A DNA stretch of 64,000 nt from Streptomyces sp. ICC1 (GCF_003287935.1 NZ_CP030287.1:1550001-1614000); one strand, 5' to 3'. Shown: positions 24,714 through 34,106, counted from the first letter of the stretch. Translations and numbers: made by a program. Notes: generated from the sequence alone by a model not told the origin.

Positions 24714-25853
24714 TCACCCCGCCGTGCCCGACGCACGAGCGGCGCGGGCGGTGAGCGCGGCCGCTCCGGCGTTCGTCAGGTTCCCGTGCAGGCGCAGCCT
24801 GGCGATCCCGCCGTCCGGGTGGACGTCGAGCCGGGTGTGGGTGGCGAGCACCGGCGCCGCGAGCGGCAGCCGGTGCGGGCTGTCGGGCTGCAGCCGGGTG
24901 GGCGGGACGACCTGCGTCCAGCCGCCGTCCGCGCCGTCCTTGCCGTCCTCGCCGTCCCTGACGGACAGTGACACCCAACCGGCCGCGTTCCCCTTCAGGT
25001 TGGCCGTGTCCACCTCCACCGCGCGGATCTCGCACTGCCCGGCCAGCCGGTACGCGATCCAGTCGTTGCCCTTGTCGCGGCGCCGGCGCGTCTCCCAGCC
25101 GTCGTCCTGCTTCTGGGACAGCCCCGGCATGACGGTGTTCCCGGGCGAGGAGTAGAAGCCGTCCGAGGCGTGCTCCACGACGCCGCCGTTGACGACGCAG
25201 GCCACGTCCACCGTGCCGAGCAGGGCCAGCCACACGGGATCGGGCAGCACTTCGCCGTGGACCCGCAGGCGCGCGATGCCGCCGTCGGGATGCTGGTTGA
25301 TCCGCAGGTGCGTCCAGCGGCGCCCGGAGCCGACGGCGATGCCGTTGGCGGCGTGGCCGCGCACCGCCGTGCGCGGCACGATCTCCTCCCAGGCGTCCGC
25401 CCGTTCGAGGAGCTCGGCGACCGAGGGCGTCCCTTCGAAAGCTGCGGCCCACACGCTCACCTGCTGCGGAAAGTTCCCGCGGAAGTGCGCGGTGTCGACG
25501 ACGATCCCGCGGATGATGCCCGGTGCGCCGAGGCGGATCAGTGCCCAGTCGTGGTCGGAGTCCGCCGGGAACGGCTCGTCCGCGCCCGCCCCGCGTCGGC
25601 GTCGGGTCTCCCAACCGTCCATGACCTTGCCCTTGTTCCCGTAGTCGTGGACGTCGAAGACGGCCGGCGCGCGGAGCAGGAGGTTCTCGCGCTCCGCGAA
25701 GAACTCGTCGTTGGCGGCGACGACTCCCGCGCCGAGCCGGCGGTCGGCGAGATCGGTGAGGTGGGAGAAGGGGAAGACGGCTCCCCGGTAGTCGGCGTAC
25801 GGGTCGCCCGAGACGTAGGGGGCGGCATGGGTTCCGGTGGTCGTGGGGCGCAT
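24714..25853 (-). CDS. alc: Allantoicase
   Basis: 379 residues with the two internal beta-jelly-roll repeats of allantoicase. Each has K-x-M-D-G-W-E-T-R-R-R-R or D-D-G-W-E-T-R-R-R-R, V-D-T-A-H-F-R-G-N or V-D-T-A-N-L-K-G-N, and H-P-D-G-G-I-A-R-L-R-[VL]-H-G. The enzyme hydrolyses allantoate to ureidoglycolate and urea in purine catabolism. Allantoinase, urate oxidase and the AllR-type regulator usually nearby are not in the window, so the gene stands alone here. Confidence 0.95.
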   Translation of the reverse strand: MRPTTTGTHAAPYVSGDPYADYRGAVFPFSHLTDLADRRLGAGVVAANDEFFAERENLLLRAPAVFDVHDYGNKGKVMDGWETRRRRGAGADEPFPADSDHDWALIRLGAPGIIRGIVVDTAHFRGNFPQQVSVWAAAFEGTPSVAELLERADAWEEIVPRTAVRGHAANGIAVGSGRRWTHLRINQHPDGGIARLRVHGEVLPDPVWLALLGTVDVACVVNGGVVEHASDGFYSSPGNTVMPGLSQKQDDGWETRRRRDKGNDWIAYRLAGQCEIRAVEVDTANLKGNAAGWVSLSVRDGEDGKDGADGGWTQVVPPTRLQPDSPHRLPLAAPVLATHTRLDVHPDGGIARLRLHGNLTNAGAAALTARAARASGTAG

Positions 25854-25947
25854 GTGCGAAGACCTTCTTCCTTGGTTCGTAAGGGAGTTGGGGTGCTTGG
25901 TGCTGTGCCTCGACTCTCGCCCCTCCTAACTGCCCAGGTCCATCGAA

Positions 25948-27762
25948 TGTTTTCGAACCTTCCTTTCAGTAGCACTGAAAGGTGCAGGTCGGGCGACCCG
26001 CCCGGAGCGTCCCCCCGGCGCCACCTCGGGCCCCGGATCGACCTTCGCGGAGATCTCCACCCCCGCGGACTGCGGTACCGGACTCATCTCCGGCGGCGGG
26101 ATCAACCAGGCCATCGGCACCGGCACGGTGTCGAACGGCAAGCACGTCAACGGCACCGCGCCGCGCCCCGACGGCAGTACGGAGTACACCGGTTCGACCG
26201 GTGTCGTCGGCACCGACGTGACTCACTGGCTCGGCCTCTGCGGCAGCGGGGGCGCGGTGGACGCCGCGTTCTCCACCACCCCGTACGCCATCTGCTTCAC
26301 GAGCAGCCTGATCAACCACACCCAGGTGGTGATGAACAAGGTCTCCGGCCCCGGCCCGGCCTCCACGGTCGGCCTCGTCACCGCCACCTGCCCGGCCGGC
26401 ACCCGCCTCCTCGGGGGCGGCGCCCGCACCACGCCCGCGGAGGTCGGCAGCCCCAAGCCGATCGCCTCCTTCCCCACCTTCCGCACCTTCACCAACGCCG
26501 GCCACGACTACGGGCAGAAGGCGGCCGCGGACGGGGAGACCAACCCGGACTCCTGGACCGCGGTCGGCTGGAACGGCGGCACCGGCAACGGCGGCCCCCT
26601 GCTGCGCGGCGGCGACGGCGGCGGACCGACCGGCGGGAACGGCGGCCAAGGCGGCGGACCCGAGGGCTCCGGCGCCGACGGCGCCGGCGGTACCCAGACG
26701 GCGCCCGGCCCCGGGATCCGCACCTCCCCGCTCGGCGGGCCGGGAGGCAACGCGAGCGCATCGACGAGAACACCAGCCTGCCCAACCCGGGCAGCGGCGG
26801 CACCGGGGGCAACGGCGCCCACGGCGGCAACGGTGGCGGAGGCGGTGGCTGGTTCGGCGGTGGCGGCGGCTCCGGCGGCGGCAACCCCGGCAACCTCTAC
26901 GGCGCGGGCGGTGGCGGCGGCAGCGGCCACGCGGCCCCGGCCGAGGCCGGAGTCTCCGCGGCCTCCCTGCCGGCCAGCGTCCAGCGCGGCGAAGGCAAGG
27001 CCGTCCTCTCCTTCCGGCACGGGACGTCGACCGCGCTCACCGCGGACACCACCACACCGCTGTTCGGTCACGCCGTCGCCCTGACCGCGACCGTGGACTC
27101 CGCCGACCCCCTCGCCGGCACCCCGGCGGGCAGCGTCACCTTCACAGACGGGAACCCCCCCGCTCGCGACCGTGCCGCTCGACGCAGGACGGGCCCGTCT
27201 CACCACGAGCGCCCTGCGCCCCGGGGCCCATCGGATCAGCGCCTCGTACACCCCGGACGCCGGACGCGAGGCCAGTGCCACGGGCCAACCGACCGGTGTC
27301 ACCGTCGGGTTCAGCGCGCCCTGCATCACGACGGCGGCCCGGGGGCCGCTGACCGTGGCCGCCGGACAGTCGCTCTGCATCGCGGCCGGCGGCAGCCGGA
27401 CCGGCCCGGTCACCGTCCGGCCGGGCGGCGCCCTGTCCGTGTCCGGCGGGCGCCTCACCGGCCCGGTGTCCTCGGACGGGGCCCTCGCCCTTTCCCTCTG
27501 CGGATCGACGCTGACCGGCCCGCTCACCGTCCGCGGCACCACCGGCTCCGTGCTGATCGGCTCGGATCCCGCCGAGGGCCCGGGGTCGCCGGACTGCGCG
27601 GGCGACACCCTCACCGGTCCGGTCTCCCTGGAAGCCAACACCGGAGGCATCGGCTTCTCGGCGAACCGGGTCAGCGGCCCGCTGCGCTGCGAGGCCGACG
27701 ACCCGGCGCCGCGCGTCAGCGGCACCACCGTGACCGGACCCCGGTCCGGCCAGTGCCGGTGA
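25948..27762 (+). pseudogene. Secreted glycine-rich / Ig-like domain protein, interrupted by at least two frameshifts
   Basis: Three reading frames join into one protein. From about 25948 to 26755: C-x-T-G-L-I-S-G-G-G, W-L-G-L-C-G-S-G, then a Gly-rich stretch. From 26760 to about 27150: I-D-E-N-T-S-L-P-N-P, W-F-G-G-G-G-G-S-G-G-G, then an Ig-like segment ending G-S-V-T-F-T-D-G. From 27151 to 27762: T-P-P-L-A-T-V-P-L-D-A-G, A-H-R-I-S-A-S-Y-T, then a beta-helix-like T-G-P-[VL] repeat region. The second break lies at a G3-A2-C7 tract (27148-27160), so assembly error is possible there. No signal peptide is found at the 5' end, which also looks truncated. Confidence 0.65.
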
Positions 27763-27790
27763 CGGCCGAAGCCCCGTAGCGCGGGGCGGC

Positions 27791-27825
27791 GGGGCGGGGA
27801 GGCGTCCGAGACGCCTCCCCGCCCC
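27791..27825. terminator. Bidirectional terminator hairpin
   Basis: Perfect 16-bp stem (27791-27806 with 27810-27825) and a 3-nt loop between the convergent secreted-protein pseudogene and the dienelactone hydrolase gene. Confidence 0.8.
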
Positions 27826-27833
27826 CTCCCGCG

Positions 27834-28598
27834 TCAGAACGTACGGTCCAGCAGGGCGAACAGCTCCGCCCAGTGCCGCTCGTCGCCGGCCGCGTCGTAG
27901 GTGGACGTGTCGGCCAGGGTGAAGCCGTGCGGAGCACCCTCGTACACCTCGGCGCGGTGGCGGACCCCGGCCTCGGTGAGGGCCTTCTCCAGCAGGTCGA
28001 TCTGCTCGGCCGGCAGCGAGGGGTCCTGGTCCGCGTGGCCGAAGTACAGCTCGGCCGTCACCGCGGACGCGAGCAGGTGCGGGCTGTCCGCCGCGCCGGT
28101 GGCCAGGAGGCCGCCGTGGAAGCCGGCCGCCGCCGCCACCCGCCGCGGATACGTGCCCGCCGTGAGCAGGGCCAGCCGAGCCCCCAGGCAGTACCCCGTG
28201 ATCCCCACCGGCCCGGCGGCCGCGCCCGGGAAGTCCGCGAGCCAGTCCAGGTACGCCCCGGCGTCGCGCATGGCGAGCTCGGGCGTCAGCGAGTCGAGCG
28301 CCGGGCCGACCCGCTCGAAGAGCTCCGGCTGCCGGCGGAAGTCGACGAACTCGGGGAGTTCGAAGACCGGCGTCCGCCCGTGGCGGTAGAAGAGGTTGGG
28401 CAGCAGTACGACGTAGCCGGCCGCGGCGATCCGGTCCGCCATCGACTTGATGTGCGGACGCACCCCCAGGGCGTTCATGTACAGCAGTATCCCCGGATAC
28501 GTGCCGTCGCCTTCGGGCCGGGCCAAGTAGGCATCGGCGGTGCCGTCCTGAGTGGCGATCTCCACGGATGTCCGGACTACCTCGCGCGCGGTGGTCAT
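27834..28598 (-). CDS. Dienelactone hydrolase-family alpha/beta hydrolase
   Basis: 254 residues. The DLH catalytic triad is visible: nucleophilic cysteine in G-Y-C-L-G-A, aspartate in H-A-D-Q-D-P-S and histidine in A-P-H-G-F-T-L-A-D. DLH family enzymes open lactones in aromatic degradation or act on esters more generally. Divergent from the P450 gene with 113 bases between starts. Confidence 0.92.
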   Translation of the reverse strand: MTTAREVVRTSVEIATQDGTADAYLARPEGDGTYPGILLYMNALGVRPHIKSMADRIAAAGYVVLLPNLFYRHGRTPVFELPEFVDFRRQPELFERVGPALDSLTPELAMRDAGAYLDWLADFPGAAAGPVGITGYCLGARLALLTAGTYPRRVAAAAGFHGGLLATGAADSPHLLASAVTAELYFGHADQDPSLPAEQIDLLEKALTEAGVRHRAEVYEGAPHGFTLADTSTYDAAGDERHWAELFALLDRTF

Positions 28599-28711
28599 GG
28601 CCGTCCCCCTTCTCGTATGGCGGAGCCGCAGACTACCGTGATCGCCGGGTCGTCCCAGAGTGTCCTGAAACCGCCCTCACCCGGTCCCGACCGCCGTTCT
28701 ACTGTGGTCCG

Positions 28712-29905
28712 ATGCCAGTAGTGGACATCAGTGCCAGCGCCGAGGACTTCAACGCCGACCCGTATCCCTACTACGCGAGACTGCGCGAAGCCGGACCCGT
28801 CCACCAGGTCATCGTCACGGCCGACGAGTACGAGCCGAGCTGGCTCGTCGTCGGCCACGACGAGGCGCGCCAGGCGCTCAACCACCCCGCCCTGTCGAAG
28901 GACTGGCGCAGTTCGGGGCACTTCCCGGACGCCCTCGTCACCGCCGTGAACGCCAACATGCTGGAATCCGACCCGCCGCACCACACGCGGCTGCGCCGAC
29001 TGGTCGCACGGGAGTTCACCGCCCGACGCATGGAGGGCATGCGCACCCGCGTCCAGCAGATCACCGACGGGCTGCTCGACGGGATGGCCGCCCGGCCCGA
29101 GCGCACCGCCGACCTGATCGACGCGTTCGCGTTCCCCCTGCCGATGACCGTGATCTGCGAACTGCTCGGCGTCCCGGACCTGGACCGCGAACGCTTCCGC
29201 CACTGGTCCAACGCGGTCGTCTCACCCGCCCCCGGCACCCCGGACAACACCGCGCACCGACAGCTCGGCGGCTACCTCACGGAGCTCATCGAGGCCAAGG
29301 CCAAGGACCCCGGCGAGGACCTGCTGAGCGCGCTGATCCGGACCCGCGACGAGGACGGCGACTCGCTCTCCTCCGACGAAGTGGTCGGAATGGCCTTCCT
29401 GCTGCTGGTGGCGGGCCACGAGACCACCGTCAACCTGATAGCCAACGGCGTACGGGCCCTGCTCGCCCACCCGGAGCAACTGGCGGCGCTGCGCGGCGAC
29501 TTCGACGGGCTGCTCGACGGGGCGGTCGAGGAGATGCTCCGCTACGACGGCCCCGTGCAGCACTCCACCTACCGCTACGCCCGCGAGGCCCTGGACCTGG
29601 GCGACACCACCATCCCCGCCGGGGCGACCGTCCTGGTCTCCCTGGCCGGCGCCGACCGCGACCCCGCGCGCTTCGCGGAGCCCGACACCTTCGACATCAG
29701 GCGCACCCCGCAGGGCCACCTGGCCTTCGGTCACGGCCTGCACTTCTGCATCGGAGCCCCGCTGGCCCGCATGGAGGGCCGCACGGCGATCCGCTCCCTG
29801 CTCGAACGCTTCCCCGCCCTGTCCGAAGCCCCGACGGCGGGCCCGCCGCCCTGGCTGCGGGGAAGCCTGATGCGCGGCGTGAGCCGCCTCCCGCTGCGCT
29901 GGTAG
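28712..29905 (+). CDS. Cytochrome P450 (CYP107-like)
   Basis: 397 residues, typical of soluble class I bacterial P450s. The I-helix has A-G-H-E-T-T, the K-helix E-E-M-L-R, and the haem-binding loop F-G-H-G-L-H-F-C-I-G-A with ligand C346. It needs ferredoxin and a reductase such as FprA at 19862. No ferredoxin gene lies next to it and there are no biosynthetic neighbours, so an orphan detoxifying or tailoring enzyme is likely. ATG 28712 begins the homology. Confidence 0.93.
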   Translation: MPVVDISASAEDFNADPYPYYARLREAGPVHQVIVTADEYEPSWLVVGHDEARQALNHPALSKDWRSSGHFPDALVTAVNANMLESDPPHHTRLRRLVAREFTARRMEGMRTRVQQITDGLLDGMAARPERTADLIDAFAFPLPMTVICELLGVPDLDRERFRHWSNAVVSPAPGTPDNTAHRQLGGYLTELIEAKAKDPGEDLLSALIRTRDEDGDSLSSDEVVGMAFLLLVAGHETTVNLIANGVRALLAHPEQLAALRGDFDGLLDGAVEEMLRYDGPVQHSTYRYAREALDLGDTTIPAGATVLVSLAGADRDPARFAEPDTFDIRRTPQGHLAFGHGLHFCIGAPLARMEGRTAIRSLLERFPALSEAPTAGPPPWLRGSLMRGVSRLPLRW

Positions 29906-29943
29906 CCGGGCCCGCCCGTCCGCCCCGTCCGCCCGTACGAGTA

Positions 29944-30321
29944 TCAGAGCGCCTTGATGCGGGCCTTGAGCAGGCAGAACTCATTGCCCTCGGGGTCGGC
30001 CAGGACATGCCACTGCTCGTCCCCGGACTGGCCGATGTCGGCCCGCCGGGCGCCGAGCTTCAGGAGGCGTTCGAGCTCGGCGTCCTGGTCGCGGTCGGTG
30101 GGGTTGACGTCGATGTGCAGCCGGGACTTGCCCGGCTCCGGCTCGTCCCGGACGCTGAAGAAGATCGTGGGCTGCGGACCGCCGAAACCTTCCTCCGTCC
30201 CGATCTCCACGCAGCCCTCCTCGCGGCCGACCACGACGAAGCCCAGGACCTCGCACCAGAACTGCGCCAGCAGTTCGGGGTCGCGGCAACCGAACACGAG
30301 CTCACCGATGCGACATGCCAT
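29944..30321 (-). CDS. Single-domain VOC family protein
   Basis: 125 residues with one glyoxalase-like fold: I-G-E-L-V-F-G-C-R-D-P-E-L-L-A-Q-F-W-C, R-L-H-I-D-V-N-P at the metal-binding strand and D-P-E-G-N-E-F-C-L at the end. The closest recognised group is the glyoxalase-like (Glyoxalase_6) proteins common in actinomycetes. Ligand unknown. Confidence 0.85.
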   Translation of the reverse strand: MACRIGELVFGCRDPELLAQFWCEVLGFVVVGREEGCVEIGTEEGFGGPQPTIFFSVRDEPEPGKSRLHIDVNPTDRDQDAELERLLKLGARRADIGQSGDEQWHVLADPEGNEFCLLKARIKAL

Positions 30322-30463
30322 GAAGAAACCTGCTCTCAGTCGGCGGACCGCCGGGGCCGCGCGCGCGGCTCACGAGCTCCCGGCAGCGAAAACAACTCCG
30401 CGACCGTATCGGACGGGGCAGGCAGGAGAAAGATCTTTTCCGAGACGGCCCAGCCTCGATCCC

Positions 30464-31018
30464 ATGGACACCACCTCGGACCGCGTCCCCGCGGGCGGAG
30501 ACCCGGCCTGCCATCTCCACCTGCTGTGCCCCGTCTGCGGGGCGGTCGCCTCGGAGCGGCTCGCGCCCTGCTGTATCCGGTACGCCGGGCCGGTCCGCCA
30601 TCCACGGCTCGGGGTGCTGCGGGCGGACGCGGAGGGCCGGCTGGTCGGCGGGATCGACATCGATCCCGCGGTCCGGTCGGCCGCCGCCGACGGGGACGGG
30701 CACTGCGAGGTGACGATCGCCCCCGGCGCGTCCGGGGCCGAGCCGGGCGACCTCGACGGCGCGGCGGCGCACGTCCGCCGGGTCCTCGATGTCCTAGAGG
30801 CCCTCAAGGACTTCGCCCTCGCGCACGCGCCCGCGGACTGGCGCCGCTCCTGCGAAGCGGCGGGGGAACCCCTCCTGCGGGAGCGGCTGTTCCTCGGCGG
30901 GCTCGACGTGCTTTCGCCGGAGGCCATCGACGTCGCCTTCGCCTGCGGGGGCCTCGGCACGCTGCTCGTCCGAGTGGACGGCTCCGGCCGCGGCCGGGAG
31001 GTTCGGCCGGTGCCGTGA
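30464..31018 (+). CDS. Hypothetical protein with N-terminal cysteine cluster
   Basis: 184 residues. The N-terminus H-L-H-L-L-C-P-V-C-G followed by A-P-C-C-I-R-Y looks like a possible zinc ribbon; the rest is a mixed alpha/beta domain without membrane segments. ATG 30464 is divergent from the VOC gene. I do not recognise the family. Confidence 0.65.
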   Translation: MDTTSDRVPAGGDPACHLHLLCPVCGAVASERLAPCCIRYAGPVRHPRLGVLRADAEGRLVGGIDIDPAVRSAAADGDGHCEVTIAPGASGAEPGDLDGAAAHVRRVLDVLEALKDFALAHAPADWRRSCEAAGEPLLRERLFLGGLDVLSPEAIDVAFACGGLGTLLVRVDGSGRGREVRPVP

Positions 31019-31034
31019 GCGCGCGGTGTCCGCC

Positions 31035-31619
31035 TCAGTCGGCGGCGCCCCGCGCGAGGAGGCGTACGGCCCTGGCCAGGCGGGTCCGGCGGACCTCCGG
31101 GGTGAGGGCCTGGAGCAGGGGGAGGACGACGAGGTAGCGCCCGGTCCGGTCGAGGGCCTCGAAGGCCTCGCGGGCCGCCGGCTCCGCCGCCAGCGCCTCG
31201 GTGACGTCGGGCGGCACCTCCGCCGTCCGCTGCGAGGCGTAGGCGACCGCCCAGCGGCCGTCCTCCTGCGCCTTGCGCACCTCGGCGAGGCCCGGCTCCC
31301 GCATGCGGCCCATGGCCGTCAGCTCCGCGACCTTGTCCACATTGACCTGCGACCACAGGCTCCGGGGCCTGCGCGGCACGTACTTCTGCAGGTAGTACCG
31401 CTCGTCCAGGGACCGGCGCTGCCCGGAGATCCAGCCGTAGCAGAGCCCGATGTCGACCAGTTCGTCCGAGGAGACCGACGCGATCCCCGACGCCTTCTTC
31501 GCCAGCCTGACCCACACGCCCTCGTGCAGGGTGTGGTGCCCGGCCAGCCAGTCCTCGAAGGCCGCGGCATCCGCGAAGGGGATCACCTGTACGCCGTCCA
31601 GCTCGTCCAGCTCGTCCAT
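31035..31619 (-). CDS. YdeI/OmpD-associated family protein (bacteriocin-protection-like)
   Basis: 194 residues. W-V-R-L-A-K-K-A-S-G, the motif L-C-Y-G-W-I-S-G-Q, Y-L-Q-K-Y-V-P-R-R-P-R-S-L-W-S and a C-terminal helical domain define this family, which occurs as an accessory cytoplasmic protein in many actinomycetes. Some members protect against antimicrobial peptides; the mechanism is not settled. Confidence 0.8.
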   Translation of the reverse strand: MDELDELDGVQVIPFADAAAFEDWLAGHHTLHEGVWVRLAKKASGIASVSSDELVDIGLCYGWISGQRRSLDERYYLQKYVPRRPRSLWSQVNVDKVAELTAMGRMREPGLAEVRKAQEDGRWAVAYASQRTAEVPPDVTEALAAEPAAREAFEALDRTGRYLVVLPLLQALTPEVRRTRLARAVRLLARGAAD

Positions 31620-31735
31620 GCGGCCAGACTAAGCGGCCTCGGGGACCGGGAGGGCCCCGCGGGTACGGGATAATGATCGACGGTGCGGGCCCGGTTCGCG
31701 CCGCAGGACCGGAACGACCCGAGATGGAGCCACCG

Positions 31736-32092
31736 ATGGACGTACGCCACTTCGAGCGGATCACCGCCTTCATCGAGGCGCGGCTCACCCCGCTCTTCGC
31801 CGAGGAGACGGGCAGCGACAGCGGCTTCGCCATGGACGACACCTCCCGCGCCCTGCGCGCGCTGCGCAACGCGGCGCTGGAGGCCTCCGTCGCCAAGGGG
31901 CTCATCGGGCAGCGGGCGACCGCGGAGCCGGCGGTCCGCCGGGTCATCGACCAGGCGGTCGAGCACCACTGGGACGTGCTGCGCGGCATCGCCCGCCAGT
32001 GGGAGGACCACGCCGACTTCGCGCGCGAGTTCAAGCGCCACGCCTGGGAGCTGGACGAGGCTCCCGCCGCGGCCGCCGCCGCAGCCTCGTAA
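31736..32092 (+). CDS. Small helical protein of unknown function
   Basis: 118 residues: F-E-R-I-T-A-F-I-E-A-R-L opening, a central helix A-L-R-A-L-R-N-A-A-L-E, H-H-W-D-V-L-R-G-I-A-R-Q-W-E-D-H and an alanine-rich tail. The spacing looks like a helical bundle of a Streptomyces-specific family that I cannot name. ATG 31724 is an alternative start. Confidence 0.6.
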   Translation: MDVRHFERITAFIEARLTPLFAEETGSDSGFAMDDTSRALRALRNAALEASVAKGLIGQRATAEPAVRRVIDQAVEHHWDVLRGIARQWEDHADFAREFKRHAWELDEAPAAAAAAAS

Positions 32093-32196
32093 CGCCCCTT
32101 CGGTCTACGCCGTGTTCGTGGGCGCGCCCGGGAAGCCGTCCGCAGGCAGTCGGCGGCGGGTCCGGCGGGGGCCCGGCGCAGGCCGGGCCGGGCGGC

Positions 32197-32382
32197 CTAC
32201 CGCAGGTCCATGCCCGGGTCGTCGATGACGCGCTCCTGCTCGCTCTGCTCCTGCAGGCGGCGGGCCTTGTCCCGCAGCCGCCGGCTCTCCTCCGGGTCGG
32301 CCGACCGCGCGGCGGCCTCGTTCAGTTCCTGGGCCTTGTCGCGCAGCTGCCGGGACCGGCCGTGGGATTCGCCTGCACTCAT
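32197..32382 (-). CDS. DUF6381-like small protein
   Basis: 61 residues, highly charged and coiled-coil-like, with R-D-K-A-Q-E-L and R-L-R-D-K-A-R-R-L-Q-E-Q-S-E-Q-E blocks that I recognise from the DUF6381 family (assignment from memory). AGGAG lies 5 bases before ATG 32382. The same frame is open upstream through an HPP-family remnant without an intervening stop. Function unknown. Confidence 0.7.
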   Translation of the reverse strand: MSAGESHGRSRQLRDKAQELNEAAARSADPEESRRLRDKARRLQEQSEQERVIDDPGMDLR

Positions 32383-32454
32383 GATCACTCCTGGGCGCCG
32401 TGGGGGGAGGGCGAGCGCAATCCAGCGAACCAGCCGGACGCCGTGCGCGCATCT

Positions 32455-32907
32455 CGAGCCGTCACCCACGGTGAGCGGCCTCGCAGCCGGACTTCGCCGC
32501 CGCACTCGCCGCCAGTACGCGGGATACCTCGGCGCCTTGCGCCGCACGCGGGAGGCGGCCCACCCGGTGAGGACGATCAGGACGGTCGAACCGAACAGCA
32601 GGGGGACGAACCGCTCCGCCACCGGGGTCCGCAGTACGACGACGACGGCCGTGGCGCAGGCGGGCGAATGCGGGGTCCGCGCGAGCATGACCAGCGCCAG
32701 CGTGACCCGGCGGCCACGGCGGCGGGCCCATGCGCTGCTCCCGGCGACGGCCGGCACCCCGTAGCCCACGGCGGCTCCCAGCATGTGGCCGATGACGACC
32801 CCGCGGGGCTGCGCCAGCGGCAGCGTGGGGGCGCTGTGCACCAGGGCGGCGCCGGCGGCCAGGGGCGGTATGAGGATCGGCTCGTGGAGCAGGGCAGGGG
32901 CAGGGGC
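32455..32907 (-). pseudogene. HPP-family membrane protein, 5'-truncated remnant
   Basis: The frame reads E-P-I-L-I-P-P-L-A, then L-P-L-A-Q-P-R-G-V-V-I-G-H-M-L-G, A-R-T-P-H-S-P-A-C-A-T-A-V-V-V-V-L and ends near Y-P-A-Y-W. These are HPP-family landmarks with three or so membrane helices (the canonical H-P-P reads H-S-P here). The first helix is missing because a TGA (32911-32913) lies just upstream, and there is no ATG before the conserved part. The usual stop after Y-W is also lost: the frame runs on into the DUF6381-like gene. Confidence 0.55.
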
Positions 32908-32910
32908 GGG

Positions 32911-33147
32911 TCAGGGCGGGCTGGAGCTGGGGCGGTCAGGCCGCAGCGGCGGTCCGGAGCGCGGCTTCCGCGGCGAAGCCAGGGGGGCCTCGGGCCAGGT
33001 CATCGCGTCCTCGCTGCTCTTCCAGCTCGGCTTCACCCGGCCCATCCACTCGGCCAGACGGCACAGGTGGTCCAGGTTTGCGCCGGCGGCCAGGAGCTCA
33101 GTGGCCTCGGCGCCGATGGTGGCCGCGCGCTTGGGCAGGTAGCTTGC
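32911..33147 (-). pseudogene. Unidentified C-terminal gene fragment between truncated genes
   Basis: A 79-codon open frame from the cebE break point to a TGA at 32911 reads A-T-E-L-L-A-A-G-A-N-L-D-H-L-C-R-L-A-E-W-M-G-R-V-K-P-S-W-K and then a Pro/Ser tail. It has no start codon near its left end and begins exactly where cebE homology stops, so it looks like the tail of another gene joined by deletion. Family not recognised. Confidence 0.35.
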
Positions 33148-33976
33148 CCGTCAGTTCGCCCTTCGCCGCCGCCACGGCGGTGTCCCACGCCTTCTTCACG
33201 CCCGGGCTGTTCTCGTAGTCCAGCTCGCCCTTGGTGTTCGCGTACTGCACGGGCTGGCTGGAGATCACCGCGTTGAACAGGCCGCTGGCGGAGTCGTGGA
33301 AGGCGGTCCCGGCCGGGGCGTTCTTCTTGTACGCCTCGCCGGTCTCGATGAACTTCGCCCAGTCGCCCGCCCAGAGCCCCGCGACCTCGGTGCGGTCCGT
33401 CGGGAGCTTGGCCTGGGCGAAGAGGTCCTTGTTGTAGCAGATGGCCATCGGGCCGATGTCCGTGCCGAGGCCGATGACCTTGCCGTCGCCCGTGGTGGCC
33501 TGCTTGACCTTCCAGTCGAGGAACGCGCCGAGGTCGGCGCCGCCCGTCGTGCCGAGGTCGGTCCACTTGTCCGCCATGGCGGGACCGGTCGCCTCCGCGA
33601 TGTAGCCCACCTCCAGGGCCTGGATGTCCGCGAGCCCGCTGTCGCGCGAGAGCCGCAGCTTGAGCGTGTCCCAGTACTTCTGGCCGTCCGCGACGTTCGA
33701 CTCTTCGATCTTGATGTTCGGGTGGGTCTTCTCGTACTCGGCGTAGAGCTTGGCCCCGGTCGCGTCGTCGTAGCCGAAGGAACCGAAGGTGCCGATCCGC
33801 AGCGTGATCTGCTCGCCGCCCGCCGCGCCGCCGTCCGCGGCGCCGCTGTCGCCGTCGCTGCCGCAGCCGGTGAGCAGGGCGGTGCCGGTCGCCACGACGG
33901 CGACCGCCGCGATCACGGTTCGGCGTCCCTGTCCGGGTCCGCGTCCGCCTCCGTGTCTGCTGCTGGAAGTGCGCAT
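33098..33976 (-). pseudogene. cebE: cebE: cellobiose/cellotriose ABC substrate-binding lipoprotein, 3'-truncated
   Basis: 292 codons of a protein normally near 440. The signal and lipobox L-L-T-G-C are intact, followed by the family-1 solute-binding domain (I-T-L-R-I-G-T-F-G-S-F-G-Y, S-R-D-S-G-L-A-D-I-Q-A-L-E-V-G-Y, I-G-L-G-T-D-I-G-P-M-A-I-C-Y-N). Homology stops at G-E-L-T-G-K-L near 33150 and a spurious R-rich tail follows. No cebF, cebG or bglC comes next. The start has GAGGAGA upstream and a perfect CebR box lies 117 bases before it. Without its C-terminal lobe it should not bind sugar. Confidence 0.85.
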
Positions 33977-34092
33977 GCCACTCTCCTCGTCCAAGGTGGT
34001 GCTCTTTGTGTGACAGGCGATCCAGCGGGCTGTTCGCGGCTCGGCGAGGGCCCGCCAGGACCCGATGTGAAGGTTGTTCTCGACCACAAGAG

Positions 34093-34106
34093 TGGGAGCG
34101 CTCCCA
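34093..34106. promoter_or_regulatory. CebR box 1 (upstream of cebE)
   Basis: TGGGAGCGCTCCCA, the exact 14-bp CebR operator known from Streptomyces, extended here to a 16-bp palindrome GTGGGAGCGCTCCCAC (34092-34107). Confidence 0.92.

Noticed and set aside
28712..31018. Possible natural-product cluster around the P450
   Set aside because: Neighbours are DLH, VOC and hypothetical proteins; no PKS, NRPS, terpene or RiPP core gene or precursor is visible.
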